Source of the DNA: Lachnospiraceae bacterium
Lineage (GTDB): Bacteria; Bacillota; Clostridia; Lachnospirales; Lachnospiraceae
NCBI GenBank assembly: GCA_003979345.1
Contig: RYVZ01000002.1
Span: forward strand, 105,845-169,844
Reading direction: 5' to 3'
DNA length: 64,000 nt
Position numbers and translations under genes: made by a program. Below are positions 8,075 to 17,087 of this stretch, piece by piece. How positions within the stretch are numbered: the stretch's first letter is position 1; each line of letters begins with the position of its first letter. Under the pieces are notes generated by a model. That model worked only from the letters and a program-made list of their open reading frames with translations. It did no database searches and was not told the origin of the DNA.

Positions 8075-8935
8075 GTGTCAGAAAAGAAGGAAGACAATAT
8101 CAGCGAAGAGCAGAGTTTCGATACGCAGGAGAAAAACACGGCGGCATCGGAACAGAGCCGGACGCCGGAAGAAAACGAAAGCCGGGCGGAAGCGGCGCAG
8201 GGTACGGACGGCGGCAGGACGAAGGCAGAAAGCGGACAGAGCGCGGAGGACGGCGATGCGCAAAAGGACGCAGACCGGGATACGGACAGTGCGGCGCAGG
8301 AGAAATCAGGGCAGGGTGCGGACAGCAGCCGGGCGGAAGCGGACGAGGATTCCGGTGAGGAGGAAGCGGAACGATCCGCGGAAAAAGCGGAACAGAATGC
8401 AGAAGAGACCGGAGACGGCAATGCCGGAGACGGGGCGGATATCCCGAAAGAAAAAGAAAATAAATTTTTTAAGAAAAATAAAAAGCAGGACAAAAAGGAT
8501 AAACAGCAGGAGAAAATAGGGGAGCTGGAAGACCGCGTCAGACGCCAGATGGCGGAGTTTGAGAATTTCCGCAAACGGACGGAAAAGGAAAAGACAGCCA
8601 TGTTTGAGACCGGTGCAAGAAGTGTGATCGAAAAGATACTGCCGGTCGTTGACAATTTTGAGCGCGGCCTTGCAAGCGTTTCCGAGGAAGAAAAGAGCAG
8701 TCCGTTCGAAGAGGGTATGGCTATGGTTTATAAGCAGCTGATCGGAGAGCTGGAAAAGCTTGAAGTGCGTCCCATTGAAGCAGTCGGCAAGGAATTTGAT
8801 CCTGATTTTCATAATGCAGTCATGCAGGTGGAGAGTGAGGAGTACGAGTCCGGCATGATCGCACAGGAGCTTCAGAAAGGATATACGTATCGCGACACGG
8901 TTGTCAGACACAGTATGGTCGCGGTCGTACCGTAG
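8075..8935 (+). CDS. grpE: nucleotide exchange factor GrpE with long acidic N-terminal extension
   Basis: Cytoplasmic exchange factor that releases ADP from DnaK. The conserved part starts near residue 145 (coiled-coil DRVRRQMAEFENFRKRTEKEK) and ends with the beta-wing (EYESGMIAQELQKGYTYRDTVVRHSMVAV). The first roughly 140 of 286 residues are disordered Glu/Asp/Ala/Ser/Lys-rich sequence, far longer than in Bacillus (whole protein about 190). GTG 8075 is chosen because AAGGAG lies nine bases upstream; ATG 8066 abuts that site and is unlikely to be used. The gene lies 17 bp after hrcA. Confidence 0.93.
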   Translation: MSEKKEDNISEEQSFDTQEKNTAASEQSRTPEENESRAEAAQGTDGGRTKAESGQSAEDGDAQKDADRDTDSAAQEKSGQGADSSRAEADEDSGEEEAERSAEKAEQNAEETGDGNAGDGADIPKEKENKFFKKNKKQDKKDKQQEKIGELEDRVRRQMAEFENFRKRTEKEKTAMFETGARSVIEKILPVVDNFERGLASVSEEEKSSPFEEGMAMVYKQLIGELEKLEVRPIEAVGKEFDPDFHNAVMQVESEEYESGMIAQELQKGYTYRDTVVRHSMVAVVP

Positions 8936-8989
8936 CGCGGATATAGAAAAAACAAATAACAGATCAATATAAAATGGAGGAGAAAAGCT

Positions 8990-10864
8990 ATGGGAAAAAT
9001 AATTGGTATCGATCTTGGAACAACGAATAGCTGCGTTGCCGTTATGGAGGGAGGAAAGCCTACGGTCATCGCAAACCAGGAGGGTGCGAGGACGACGCCT
9101 TCTGTCGTGGCGTTCACAAAAAACGGCGAGCGTTTGGTCGGCGAGCCGGCAAAGCGTCAGGCTGTGACAAATGCAGATAATACGATCTCATCCATTAAGA
9201 GAGATATGGGTACGGATCACGGACGCAATATTGAAGGAAAGAAGTATTCCCCGCAGCAGATCTCAGCGATGATCCTGCAAAAATTAAAGGCAGATGCGGA
9301 GAATTATCTCGGTGAGAAAGTGACGGAGGCAGTCATCACGGTTCCGGCATATTTTAACGACTCACAGCGTCAGGCAACCAAGGATGCAGGTAAGATCGCC
9401 GGACTTGATGTAAAGCGTATCATCAACGAGCCGACAGCCGCAGCGCTTGCATACGGTCTGGACAATGAAAAAGAGCAGAAGATCATGGTTTACGACCTTG
9501 GCGGCGGTACGTTCGATGTTTCCATTATTGAGATCGGAGAAGGCGTTATTGAGGTTCTCGCAACAAACGGCGATACCCATTTGGGCGGCGATGATTTTGA
9601 CCAGAAGATCATTGACTGGATGGTAAAAGAGTTTAAGAACATGAACGGCGTGGACTTGTCTCAGGATAAGATGGCGCTTCAGAGATTAAAAGAGGCGGCT
9701 GAGAAGGCAAAGAAGGAATTGTCCTCCGCAACGCAGACAAATATCAACCTGCCGTTCATCAGTATGAATGCAAGCGGACCGCTTCATTTCGACATGAATC
9801 TGACGCGGGCGAAATTTGACGAGCTGACTCATGATCTGGTAGAGAAGACGGCGATTCCGGTTCAGAATGCCTTAAAGGACGCCGGACTGACTTCGGCAGA
9901 TCTTGGCAAGGTACTCCTTGTGGGCGGTTCCACAAGAATTCCTGCCGTACAGGATAAGGTAAAGCAGCTGACCGGACATGAGCCGAATAAGTCCTTAAAT
10001 CCGGATGAGTGCGTGGCATTGGGAGCTTCCATTCAGGGCGGTAAGCTTGCGGGCGATGCGGGTGCAGGGGAGATCCTTCTGCTTGATGTAACGCCGCTGT
10101 CCCTGTCGATCGAAACGATGGGTGGTGTCGCGACAAGACTGATAGAGAGAAATACGACGATCCCGACGAGAAAGAGCCAGATCTTCTCGACAGCAGCAGA
10201 TAATCAGACTGCGGTGGATATCAATGTCGTACAGGGCGAGAGACAGTTCGCAAAAGACAATAAGTCCTTAGGACAGTTCCGCTTAGACGGTATTCCGCCT
10301 GCAAGACGCGGTATGCCGCAGATCGAGGTAACGTTTGATATTGATGCGAATGGTATCGTCAATGTGTCCGCAAAAGACTTGGGGACAGGAAAAGAGCAGC
10401 ATATCACGATCACGGCGGGATCGAATATGTCGGATGAGGATATTGATAAGGCTGTAAAGGAAGCTGCAGAGTATGAGGCACAGGATAAGAAACGCAAGGA
10501 TGCCATTGATACGAGAAATGATGCGGATTCCTTTGTATTCCAGACTGAGAAGGCGCTTGGCGAGGTCGGAGACAAGATCAGTGCAGATGAGAAATCGGCG
10601 CTGGAGGCAGACTTGCAGGCAGTCAAAGATCTGCTGGAAAGAACCAAAGACAGTGAGATGACGGACGATCAGCTGAACGAATTAAAGGCTGCAAAAGAGA
10701 AACTGACGAACAGCGCACAGAGTCTGTTTACAAAGATGTATGAGAGCATGCAGCAGGCAGGCGGCGCACAGGGTCCTGACATGAGCGGGATGGGCGCGCA
10801 GGCAGGGCCGGACGCAGCTTCCGCAGATGATGATGTCGTTGACGGAGATTACCGCGAGGTATAA
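8990..10864 (+). CDS. dnaK: molecular chaperone DnaK (Hsp70)
   Basis: ATP-dependent Hsp70 chaperone of 624 residues. Signatures are GIDLGTTNSCVAVMEGG, VYDLGGGTFDVSI and LVGGSTRIPAVQ in the ATPase domain, the substrate-binding domain, and an acidic tail DDDVVDGDYREV. It lacks the extra ATPase-domain loop found in proteobacterial DnaK, as usual for Gram-positives. The start has GGAGG 12 bases upstream. It works with GrpE before it and DnaJ 5 bp after it. Confidence 0.98.
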   Translation: MGKIIGIDLGTTNSCVAVMEGGKPTVIANQEGARTTPSVVAFTKNGERLVGEPAKRQAVTNADNTISSIKRDMGTDHGRNIEGKKYSPQQISAMILQKLKADAENYLGEKVTEAVITVPAYFNDSQRQATKDAGKIAGLDVKRIINEPTAAALAYGLDNEKEQKIMVYDLGGGTFDVSIIEIGEGVIEVLATNGDTHLGGDDFDQKIIDWMVKEFKNMNGVDLSQDKMALQRLKEAAEKAKKELSSATQTNINLPFISMNASGPLHFDMNLTRAKFDELTHDLVEKTAIPVQNALKDAGLTSADLGKVLLVGGSTRIPAVQDKVKQLTGHEPNKSLNPDECVALGASIQGGKLAGDAGAGEILLLDVTPLSLSIETMGGVATRLIERNTTIPTRKSQIFSTAADNQTAVDINVVQGERQFAKDNKSLGQFRLDGIPPARRGMPQIEVTFDIDANGIVNVSAKDLGTGKEQHITITAGSNMSDEDIDKAVKEAAEYEAQDKKRKDAIDTRNDADSFVFQTEKALGEVGDKISADEKSALEADLQAVKDLLERTKDSEMTDDQLNELKAAKEKLTNSAQSLFTKMYESMQQAGGAQGPDMSGMGAQAGPDAASADDDVVDGDYREV

Positions 10865-10869
10865 CACAT

Positions 10870-12051
10870 ATGGCAGAGCAGAAACGGGATTATTACGAGG
10901 TCCTTGGGGTCGGCAAAAATGCTGACGAGGCAGAGATCAAAAAGGCATATCGTGTACTTGCCAAGAAATATCACCCGGATATGAATCCGGGTGATAAGGA
11001 GGCGGAGAAGAAGTTCAAGGAAGCGTCCGAGGCTTATGCGGTCCTGAGCGATCCGGAAAAGCGCAGACAGTATGATCAGTTTGGTCATGCAGCGTTTGAA
11101 GGCGGAGCAGGCGGGGGTGGTTTCGGCGGATTTGACTTCAGCGGCGCCGACTTTGGAGATATCTTTGGAGACATTTTCGGCGATCTGTTCGGCGGCAGCA
11201 GCAGACGCTCCGGCAGAGGCGGTAACGGTCCGATGCGTGGGCGCAACGTAAGAACAAGTATCCGCATCAGCTTTGAAGAAGCGGTATTTGGTGCAGAGAG
11301 AGAAATAGAGGTTCCTTATAAAGAGGAATGCAGGGTCTGTCATGGCAGCGGGGCAAAGCCGGGCAGCGGACCTGTCACCTGTGAGAAGTGTAAGGGTTCG
11401 GGGCAGATCGTCTATACGCAGAACAGCTTTTTCGGAACGGTCAGAAACGTGCAGGCATGTCCTGACTGCAACGGAACCGGAAAGGTGATCAAGGACAAAT
11501 GTCCGGAATGTCACGGCGGCGGTTATCATGCAACACGTAAAAAGATCATGGCGATCATTCCGGCAGGAATCGATAACGGGCAGGCATTCCGCATTTCCGA
11601 TATGGGCGAGCCGGGAACAAACGGCGGCCCGCGCGGAGATGTGCTTGTCGAATGTCAGGTCATGCGGCATCCGATCTTCCAGCGTGACGGCGTGGATATC
11701 TACTCCACGGTTCCAATCTCGTTTGCGATCGCAACGCTCGGCGGAGAAGTGCTTGTTGATACGCTTGACAGCAGGATTGCTTACACGATCAAACCGGGTA
11801 CGCAGACGGACACCCGTGTTGTTCTGAAGCGGAAAGGTGTTCCGAATGTTCATAACAAAGAACAGCGCGGCAATCATTACGTCACGTTTGTGGTACAGGT
11901 GCCGGATAAGCTGTCTGCAAAGGCGCGCGATCTGCTCATGGAATTCGATTCCCTGACGGGGGATAGTATCAATGAGGTAAGGCGCGTGACCGGAAGCAAA
12001 TCAAAAGAAGAGGCACAGAAAGATACAAAAAAGAAAAAGAAATTTTTCTGA
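10870..12051 (+). CDS. dnaJ: molecular chaperone DnaJ (type I Hsp40)
   Basis: Co-chaperone that delivers clients to DnaK and stimulates its ATPase. The 393 residues are ordered as a J domain with the HPD motif (KYHPDMNPG), a Gly/Phe-rich linker with three FGD/FGDIFGD repeats, four zinc-binding repeats (CRVCHGSG, CEKCKGSG, CPDCNGTG, CPECHGGG) and the C-terminal substrate domains. The tail is Lys-rich (KDTKKKKKFF). It closes the CIRCE-controlled chaperone block; a terminator follows 47 bp later. Confidence 0.98.
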   Translation: MAEQKRDYYEVLGVGKNADEAEIKKAYRVLAKKYHPDMNPGDKEAEKKFKEASEAYAVLSDPEKRRQYDQFGHAAFEGGAGGGGFGGFDFSGADFGDIFGDIFGDLFGGSSRRSGRGGNGPMRGRNVRTSIRISFEEAVFGAEREIEVPYKEECRVCHGSGAKPGSGPVTCEKCKGSGQIVYTQNSFFGTVRNVQACPDCNGTGKVIKDKCPECHGGGYHATRKKIMAIIPAGIDNGQAFRISDMGEPGTNGGPRGDVLVECQVMRHPIFQRDGVDIYSTVPISFAIATLGGEVLVDTLDSRIAYTIKPGTQTDTRVVLKRKGVPNVHNKEQRGNHYVTFVVQVPDKLSAKARDLLMEFDSLTGDSINEVRRVTGSKSKEEAQKDTKKKKKFF

Positions 12052-12097
12052 CCAGGAAAGCGGCAGGGTGAAACGGCGTTTGATCCTGTGTTTTAAC

Positions 12098-12137
12098 GGG
12101 GTGTGGACAATCGGAGTCTGCGCCCCTTGTTTTTTTG
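12098..12137 (+). terminator. Terminator after dnaJ
   Basis: An 11-bp stem with three G-U pairs (GGGGTGTGGAC 12098-12108 with GTCTGCGCCCC 12116-12126) is followed by TTGTTTTTTT. It separates the chaperone genes from prmA-rsmE. Confidence 0.8.
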
Positions 12138-12204
12138 ACAAAATCCATATATACTGTAACAGGACAGGCTGTCGGAAAAGTATGAAAGGAACAGGGATCT
12201 TACC

Positions 12205-13197
12205 ATGAAATGGACGGCGTTTAGGATCAAGACAATTACGGAGGCGGAGGATATTTTGATCAGCACGCTCTATGACATCGGACTTGAGGGTGCGCAGATC
12301 GAAGATAAGGTACCGCTAAGCGCGTCTGATAAGGAGCGGATGTTTGTGGACATTCTTCCCGACACGCCGGAGGATGACGGGATCGCCTATGTGACATTTT
12401 TTGTGGAGACCGGTGCGGACGGCATGCTGCTTCTTTCGGGAGAAAAGATCACAAAGCAGGCGCTTCTTGCACGTATCGAAGAAGAAATGGATGATCTTCG
12501 GTGCTTTATGGACTTGGGGGCGGGAGATATCGCGCTCTCAGAGACCGAAGATATCGACTGGATCAATAACTGGAAACAGTATTTTCATCAATTTTATATT
12601 GATGATCTGCTTGTTATTCCGTCATGGGAAAATGTGCCAGAGGAGAGCAGGAACGGAAAGGTTCTGCATATTGATCCTGGCACAGCGTTTGGTACCGGCA
12701 TGCATGAGACAACGCAGCTCTGCATCAGGCAGGTCAGGAAATATATGGAAGAGAACGCACAGATTTTGGATGTCGGAACAGGCAGCGGCATTTTGGGGAT
12801 CATTGCGCTCATGTACGGCGCTGGGCATGTGACCGGTACGGATATCGATCCGTGTGCGGAGCAGGCGGTTGCGGAAAACCTTACTGCAAACGGGATAGAC
12901 CCGGCACGATTTGAAATGATGATCGGGAATCTGATCACGGAGGAGCCGGTTCGGGAGCGTGTCGGCTTTGAACGGTTTGATATTGTCACGGCGAATATTC
13001 TGGCGGATGTGCTTGTGATGCTGACGCCGGTGATCGTGCGTCATATGAAGCAGGGCGGTTATTATATTACCTCCGGCATTATCAATGAAAATCATAAAGA
13101 GCAGGATGTGAAGGACGCGATGCTTGCGGCAGGCTTAGAAATTGTTGAGACGACGTATCAGGGCGAGTGGGTGAGCGTGACTGGCAGGAAGGGCTAA
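12205..13197 (+). CDS. prmA: ribosomal protein L11 methyltransferase
   Basis: SAM-dependent enzyme that methylates ribosomal protein L11. The 330 residues have the PrmA-specific PGTAFGTGMHETT motif, the SAM-binding motif DVGTGSGILGI, and an N-terminal L11-recognition domain. It follows the dnaJ terminator and precedes rsmE by 19 bp, matching the conserved dnaJ-yqeT-yqeU order of Firmicutes. No strong promoter was found in the 150-bp gap, so partial readthrough from dnaJ is possible. Confidence 0.93.
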   Translation: MKWTAFRIKTITEAEDILISTLYDIGLEGAQIEDKVPLSASDKERMFVDILPDTPEDDGIAYVTFFVETGADGMLLLSGEKITKQALLARIEEEMDDLRCFMDLGAGDIALSETEDIDWINNWKQYFHQFYIDDLLVIPSWENVPEESRNGKVLHIDPGTAFGTGMHETTQLCIRQVRKYMEENAQILDVGTGSGILGIIALMYGAGHVTGTDIDPCAEQAVAENLTANGIDPARFEMMIGNLITEEPVRERVGFERFDIVTANILADVLVMLTPVIVRHMKQGGYYITSGIINENHKEQDVKDAMLAAGLEIVETTYQGEWVSVTGRKG

Positions 13198-13216
13198 CAG
13201 GTCGGAGGTGCCTGAT

Positions 13217-13966
13217 ATGCATCATTTTTTTGTAGAACCCGCGCAGATCGACGTGGAGAGACGCCGCGTCGTGATCACGGGAGACGATGTGAATCATATC
13301 GTGAATGTTCTGCGCATGGCGCAGGGAGAAGAGCTTGCGGTCAGTAACGGTGTGGATGGGAAAGAATACCGCTGTGAGGTGCAGGCATCTGACAAGGAGC
13401 AGGTTATATGCGTGCTCCGCTTTATCAAGGAAGACGGCGTGGAGCTGCCTGCGAGAGTCCGGCTGTATCAGGCGCTGCCGAAGGCGGATAAGATGGAGCT
13501 GATCATTCAGAAGGCAGTGGAGCTCGGGGTGTATGAGATCATTCCCGTGGCGGCGGGGCGCTGTGTCGTAAAACTTGACGCCAAGAAGGAAGCGGCAAAG
13601 TCTGCACGCTGGAATGCGATCGCGGAGGCGGCAGCGAAGCAGAGCAGGCGTGCCATCGTGCCGAAGGTAAGTCATGTCATGCAGTTTGCAGATGCGGTGA
13701 AGGCGGCTTCCAAGGCGGATGTGAAGATGATTCCCTATGAGCTTTCATCGGACATGGAGCGGACGAAAGACCTGATCGGCGGCATCCGTGCGGGGATGGA
13801 AATTGCAGTCATGATCGGACCGGAGGGCGGATTTGAGGAGGCGGAGATCGCGGCGGCGACGGCAGCGGGAATCGTGCCGGTGACGCTCGGCAGGCGCATC
13901 CTGCGCACGGAAACCGCGGGCTTTACAGTCATGGCATGGCTGATGTATCATTTGGAGACGGCTTAG
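13217..13966 (+). CDS. rsmE: 16S rRNA m3U1498 methyltransferase
   Basis: SPOUT-class methyltransferase that modifies U1498 of 16S rRNA. The 249 residues show the N-terminal PUA-like domain (MHHFFVEPAQ, GDDVNHIVNVLRM) and the knotted SAM site (MIGPEGGFEEAEI, LGRRILRTETA). ATG 13217 is chosen: GGAGG sits eight bases upstream and overlaps a GTG at 13208. It is co-directional with prmA. In Bacillus mtaB would follow at once; here cysteine desulfurase, thiI and an HPr-like gene lie between. Confidence 0.95.
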   Translation: MHHFFVEPAQIDVERRRVVITGDDVNHIVNVLRMAQGEELAVSNGVDGKEYRCEVQASDKEQVICVLRFIKEDGVELPARVRLYQALPKADKMELIIQKAVELGVYEIIPVAAGRCVVKLDAKKEAAKSARWNAIAEAAAKQSRRAIVPKVSHVMQFADAVKAASKADVKMIPYELSSDMERTKDLIGGIRAGMEIAVMIGPEGGFEEAEIAAATAAGIVPVTLGRRILRTETAGFTVMAWLMYHLETA

Positions 13967-14064
13967 AATATAGTAGAATATAAGAAATGTCTTTTTATCC
14001 GTGGACGGAGACGCGTTCACGGATATGGATCATAAAACGAACAGCCGGAAAGAGAAGACAAAAA

Positions 14065-15219
14065 ATGAAATGTTATTTTGATAATTCGGCGACGACAAGA
14101 TGCTTTGACAGTGTTGTCGAAATCGTAGATCAGGTTTTACGCACAGATTACGGAAATCCGTCGAGCCTGCATACAAAGGGCGTTGAGGCGGAACGATATC
14201 TGCGCTATGCAAAAGAGCAGATTGCGGCGAGCTTAAAAATACAGGAGAAAGAGATTCTTTTTACATCGGGCGGGACGGAGGCGGATAATCTGGCGCTCAT
14301 CGGTACCGCGATGGCGAATTACCGGAGCGGAAAGCATCTGATTACGACACAGATCGAGCACCCCGCAGTCCTGCAGACGATGAAGTATTTGGAGAGCCTC
14401 GGTTACAGGGTAACTTATCTGCCGGTAGATGCATATGGCTGTATCCGGCTTGAGGAACTGGAGGCGGCTGTTACGCCCGAGACGATCCTTGTTTCCATTA
14501 TGCATACGAACAATGAGATCGGGAGCGTGATGCCGGTCGCGGAAGCAGGAAGGATCATTAAACAGAAAAACCCGCGGGCACTGTTTCATGTGGATGCGGT
14601 ACAGGGATACGGGAAGTGCCGTATCTACCCGAAAAAATCAGGTATCGATCTGCTGTCCGTGAGTGGACACAAGATACATGGACCGAAGGGTATCGGGTTC
14701 CTCTATGTCAGTGATAAGGCAAAGATCAAGCCGATCATATTTGGAGGAGGGCAGCAGGGCGGCATGCGTTCCGGTACGGAGAATGTGGCAGGAATTGCCG
14801 GTATCGGAAAGGCGGTAGAGGAGATTTTTTCTCATTTTGGTGAGGATATAGACCGCCTGTATGAATACAAAGAATATTTTACCGAACGTGCGCTCAGAAT
14901 CCCCGATGTGTCGGTAAACGGACCGCAGGGAAGGAACGGCGCACCGCATATTGTGAGTCTGTCCGTAAAAGGCGTCCGCGCTGAAGTGCTGCTTCACAGT
15001 TTGGATGCAGAAGGCATCTGCATATCGGCGGGAAGCGCATGCTCCGCGCATAAACCGACGCCGTCTTCCACACTTGTGGCGGTCGGAATTGCGAAGGAAC
15101 TTTTGGAATCGACCGTGCGCTTCAGCTTTTCGGTCGAGACGACAAGAGAGCAGCTTGACTATGCACTGGCCGTATTGGAAGAGCAAGTGCCGAAGCTCAG
15201 GCGTTATGTTAGAAAATAG
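14065..15219 (+). CDS. cysteine desulfurase (NifS/IscS family), probable ThiI partner
   Basis: PLP enzyme that removes sulfur from cysteine as a protein persulfide. The 384 residues begin with the family's MKCYFDNSATT. The PLP lysine is Lys203 in SGHKIHGPKG and the catalytic cysteine is Cys326 in SAGSACSAHKPTPSS. Start 14065 fits family alignments; the Shine-Dalgarno is weak, and a frame extension upstream to 13987 looks non-coding. thiI follows, as with Bacillus nifZ-thiI, so sulfur is probably passed to 4-thiouridine in tRNA and perhaps thiamine. General Fe-S assembly cannot be excluded. Confidence 0.9.
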   Translation: MKCYFDNSATTRCFDSVVEIVDQVLRTDYGNPSSLHTKGVEAERYLRYAKEQIAASLKIQEKEILFTSGGTEADNLALIGTAMANYRSGKHLITTQIEHPAVLQTMKYLESLGYRVTYLPVDAYGCIRLEELEAAVTPETILVSIMHTNNEIGSVMPVAEAGRIIKQKNPRALFHVDAVQGYGKCRIYPKKSGIDLLSVSGHKIHGPKGIGFLYVSDKAKIKPIIFGGGQQGGMRSGTENVAGIAGIGKAVEEIFSHFGEDIDRLYEYKEYFTERALRIPDVSVNGPQGRNGAPHIVSLSVKGVRAEVLLHSLDAEGICISAGSACSAHKPTPSSTLVAVGIAKELLESTVRFSFSVETTREQLDYALAVLEEQVPKLRRYVRK

Positions 15220-15226
15220 AAAAAGA

Positions 15227-15310
15227 AGGAAGATTTTCTAAGCAGTCCCAATATGCCTGTCAGGAAAATCTAAGTCATTCTTCGAAAAATGTCAAAAAAC
15301 GGGTGTTTTT
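15227..15310 (+). terminator. CTAAG-type double hairpin after the cysteine desulfurase gene
   Basis: The first hairpin pairs GATTTTC (15232-15238) with GAAAATC (15264-15270), has a weak inner GCAG/CTGT stem, and an outer GAAG/CTTC clamp. A second hairpin AAAAAC-gggt-GTTTTT (15294-15310) follows and ends in T. The same two-part layout occurs after yrrM (22941) and recD2 (38912), with different outer-stem sequence. Confidence 0.55.
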
Positions 15311-15327
15311 CATCTGGAATGAGGCGT

Positions 15328-15361
15328 GGAATGCGGACCGGGCAGGTCCGGTCCGCATTCC
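15328..15361. other. Strong GC-rich hairpin upstream of thiI
   Basis: A perfect 14-bp inverted repeat (GGAATGCGGACCGG and its complement) has a GCAGGT loop. No T run follows, and the thiI ribosome site begins 16 bases later. It could be an mRNA-stabilising or regulatory hairpin in the thiI leader, or an intergenic repeat. Confidence 0.6.
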
Positions 15362-15389
15362 GCGTGCAAGTGCCTAAAGGAGGCGAATG

Positions 15390-16571
15390 ATGTTTTCAGC
15401 TTTTTTGATCAAGTATGCGGAAATTGGCATCAAAGGGAAAAACCGTTATTTATTTGAGGACGCGTTAGTCAACGATATTAAGTATGCGCTGCGCCGCTGT
15501 GACGGAAGCTTTCGCGTGCATAAGGCGGACGGGCGGATTTACGTCGATGCGTTTTCGGAGTTTGACTATGACGAGACGGTGGACAACTTAAAGACCGTGT
15601 TTGGCGTATCAGGAATTTGCCCGGTCGTGCATGTTGAGGACACAGGATTTGAGCAGCTTACAAGAGATGTGATCTCATATATGGATACCGTCTATGCGGA
15701 CAAGCATAAGACGTTTAAGGTCTTTGCCAGACGTGCAAGAAAGAACTATCCGATGCAGTCCCCGCAGATGAACGAGGAACTAGGGGCTGCGATATTGGAA
15801 GCATTTCCCGACTTCCGCGTGGATGTGCACCGTCCGGACATTCAATTGAATGTCGAGGTCCGGGAAAAAATCTATCTGTATTCGGAGGTCATACCGGGAC
15901 CGGGCGGGCTTCCGCTCGGAACGAACGGAAAAGCGATGCTGCTGCTTTCCGGAGGGATCGATTCTCCGGTCGCGGGTTATATGATAGCCAAGCGGGGCGT
16001 GCATATCGACGCTGTTTATTTTCATGCGCCGCCTTACACGTCGGAGCGTGCAAAGCAAAAAGTGGTCGATCTGGCGAAGCTGATCTCGCGTTTTACCGGT
16101 CCGATCAGTCTGCATGTAGTCAATTTTACGGACATTCAGCTCTATATCTATGAAAAGTGTCCGCACGAAGAATTGACGATCATCATGCGGCGTTATATGA
16201 TGCGCATTGCAGAGATGATTGCGGCGCAGAACAACTGTCTGGGGCTTGTGACGGGTGAGAGTATCGGACAGGTCGCGTCGCAGACGATGGCGTCCCTTGC
16301 CTGTACCGATGACGCCTGCCTGATGCCGGTGTATCGTCCGCTGATTGGTTTTGATAAAAATGATATTGTGGACATTGCCGAAAAGATTAATACCTATGAG
16401 ACGTCGATCCTGCCGTTTGAAGACTGCTGCACGATCTTTGTTGCAAAGCATCCCGTGACGAAGCCAAATCTTAAGGTCATCCGTGACCATGAGACGAACT
16501 TAAAAGAAAGAATCGACGAACTTGTGAGGACGGCGCTGGAGACGGAAGAGGTCATAGAGGTCGAAGCATGA
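15390..16571 (+). CDS. thiI: tRNA 4-thiouridine synthetase ThiI
   Basis: Adenylates U8 of tRNA and accepts sulfur from the cysteine desulfurase to form s4U. The 393 residues contain an N-terminal ferredoxin-like/THUMP region and the PP-loop SGGIDSPVAGY. There is no C-terminal rhodanese domain, as usual in Firmicutes, so a direct persulfide route from the upstream desulfurase is likely. Two ATGs (15387, 15390) follow AAAGGAGG; the second has better spacing. Confidence 0.94.
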   Translation: MFSAFLIKYAEIGIKGKNRYLFEDALVNDIKYALRRCDGSFRVHKADGRIYVDAFSEFDYDETVDNLKTVFGVSGICPVVHVEDTGFEQLTRDVISYMDTVYADKHKTFKVFARRARKNYPMQSPQMNEELGAAILEAFPDFRVDVHRPDIQLNVEVREKIYLYSEVIPGPGGLPLGTNGKAMLLLSGGIDSPVAGYMIAKRGVHIDAVYFHAPPYTSERAKQKVVDLAKLISRFTGPISLHVVNFTDIQLYIYEKCPHEELTIIMRRYMMRIAEMIAAQNNCLGLVTGESIGQVASQTMASLACTDDACLMPVYRPLIGFDKNDIVDIAEKINTYETSILPFEDCCTIFVAKHPVTKPNLKVIRDHETNLKERIDELVRTALETEEVIEVEA

Positions 16572-16620
16572 GGCGCGGACAGGGACATCGCAGCTGCTTA
16601 TCGACATAAAAAGAATAAAA

Positions 16621-16725
16621 AAGCAAGGCGTCAGCCTTGCTTTGGTAAGACGTTATCCCTGCTGTTTCAAGGTGTTTACCTTGCTTTTGCATGAACCGGT
16701 GCCGCCTTCGCAGCGCCGGTCATGC
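16621..16725. terminator. Three tandem hairpins between convergent thiI and HPr-like genes
   Basis: Hairpin 1: AAGCAAGGC-gtca-GCCTTGCTT (16621-16642), preceded by A and followed by TTT. Hairpin 2: CAAGGT-gttt-ACCTTG (16668-16683), followed by CTTTTG. Hairpin 3: a longer GC-rich stem from GCATGA (16689) to TCATGC (16725). They lie between two convergent genes and probably terminate both transcripts; no arm has a long T run. Confidence 0.55.
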
Positions 16726-16742
16726 CTATGTGTTCCATTGGA

Positions 16743-16973
16743 TCAGATCATGTACGGCTTTAAGATATCAAGTACGTCGTCGATGTTATCTTCGGCATGG
16801 ATATTTAAGTCGATAGGCTTGGATAAGTCTAAGCTGAAAATACCCATGATAGATTTTGCATCGATAACATATCTGCCGGAAACTAAATCAAAATCATAAT
16901 CGAATTTCGTAATATCGTTTACAAACGATTTTACCTTGTCAATGGAATTCAAAGAAATCTTTACGGTCTTCAT
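16743..16973 (-). CDS. HPr-like protein lacking the catalytic histidine (Crh-like)
   Basis: A 76-residue protein with the HPr fold pattern. The regulatory-serine segment is clear (DAKSIMGIFSLDLS, Ser41), but the active-site loop that in HPr reads GLHLRPAG is replaced by SLNSIDKVKSFV, with no His. It cannot act as a PTS phosphocarrier; it may be a Crh-like regulator phosphorylated on Ser, or a structural relative. A canonical HPr is encoded at 45626. The start is fixed by AAAGGAGGT (16981-16989 on this strand) with a 7-base spacer. It is monocistronic behind its own promoter and convergent with thiI. Confidence 0.75.
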   Translation of the reverse strand: MKTVKISLNSIDKVKSFVNDITKFDYDFDLVSGRYVIDAKSIMGIFSLDLSKPIDLNIHAEDNIDDVLDILKPYMI

Positions 16974-17024
16974 TGATAGTACCTCCTTTATATTTGATTG
17001 CGCGGTCTTTGAAACCACATCATC

Positions 17025-17053
17025 ATCTTAATTGTAAAAAAAGGAAAAGTCAA
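17025..17053 (-). promoter_or_regulatory. Promoter of the HPr-like gene
   Basis: On the reverse strand TTGACT (17048-17053) and TAAGAT (17025-17030) are 17 bases apart. It overlaps a possible forward promoter for mtaB (TTGTAA 17032-17037, TATATA 17054-17059). Confidence 0.6.
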
Positions 17054-17087
17054 TATATAAAACAATACAAAAAAAACGGGGTTTCCT

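Noticed and set aside
16642..16899. 85-codon forward open frame
   Set aside because: Antisense to the HPr-like gene and starting in terminator hairpins.
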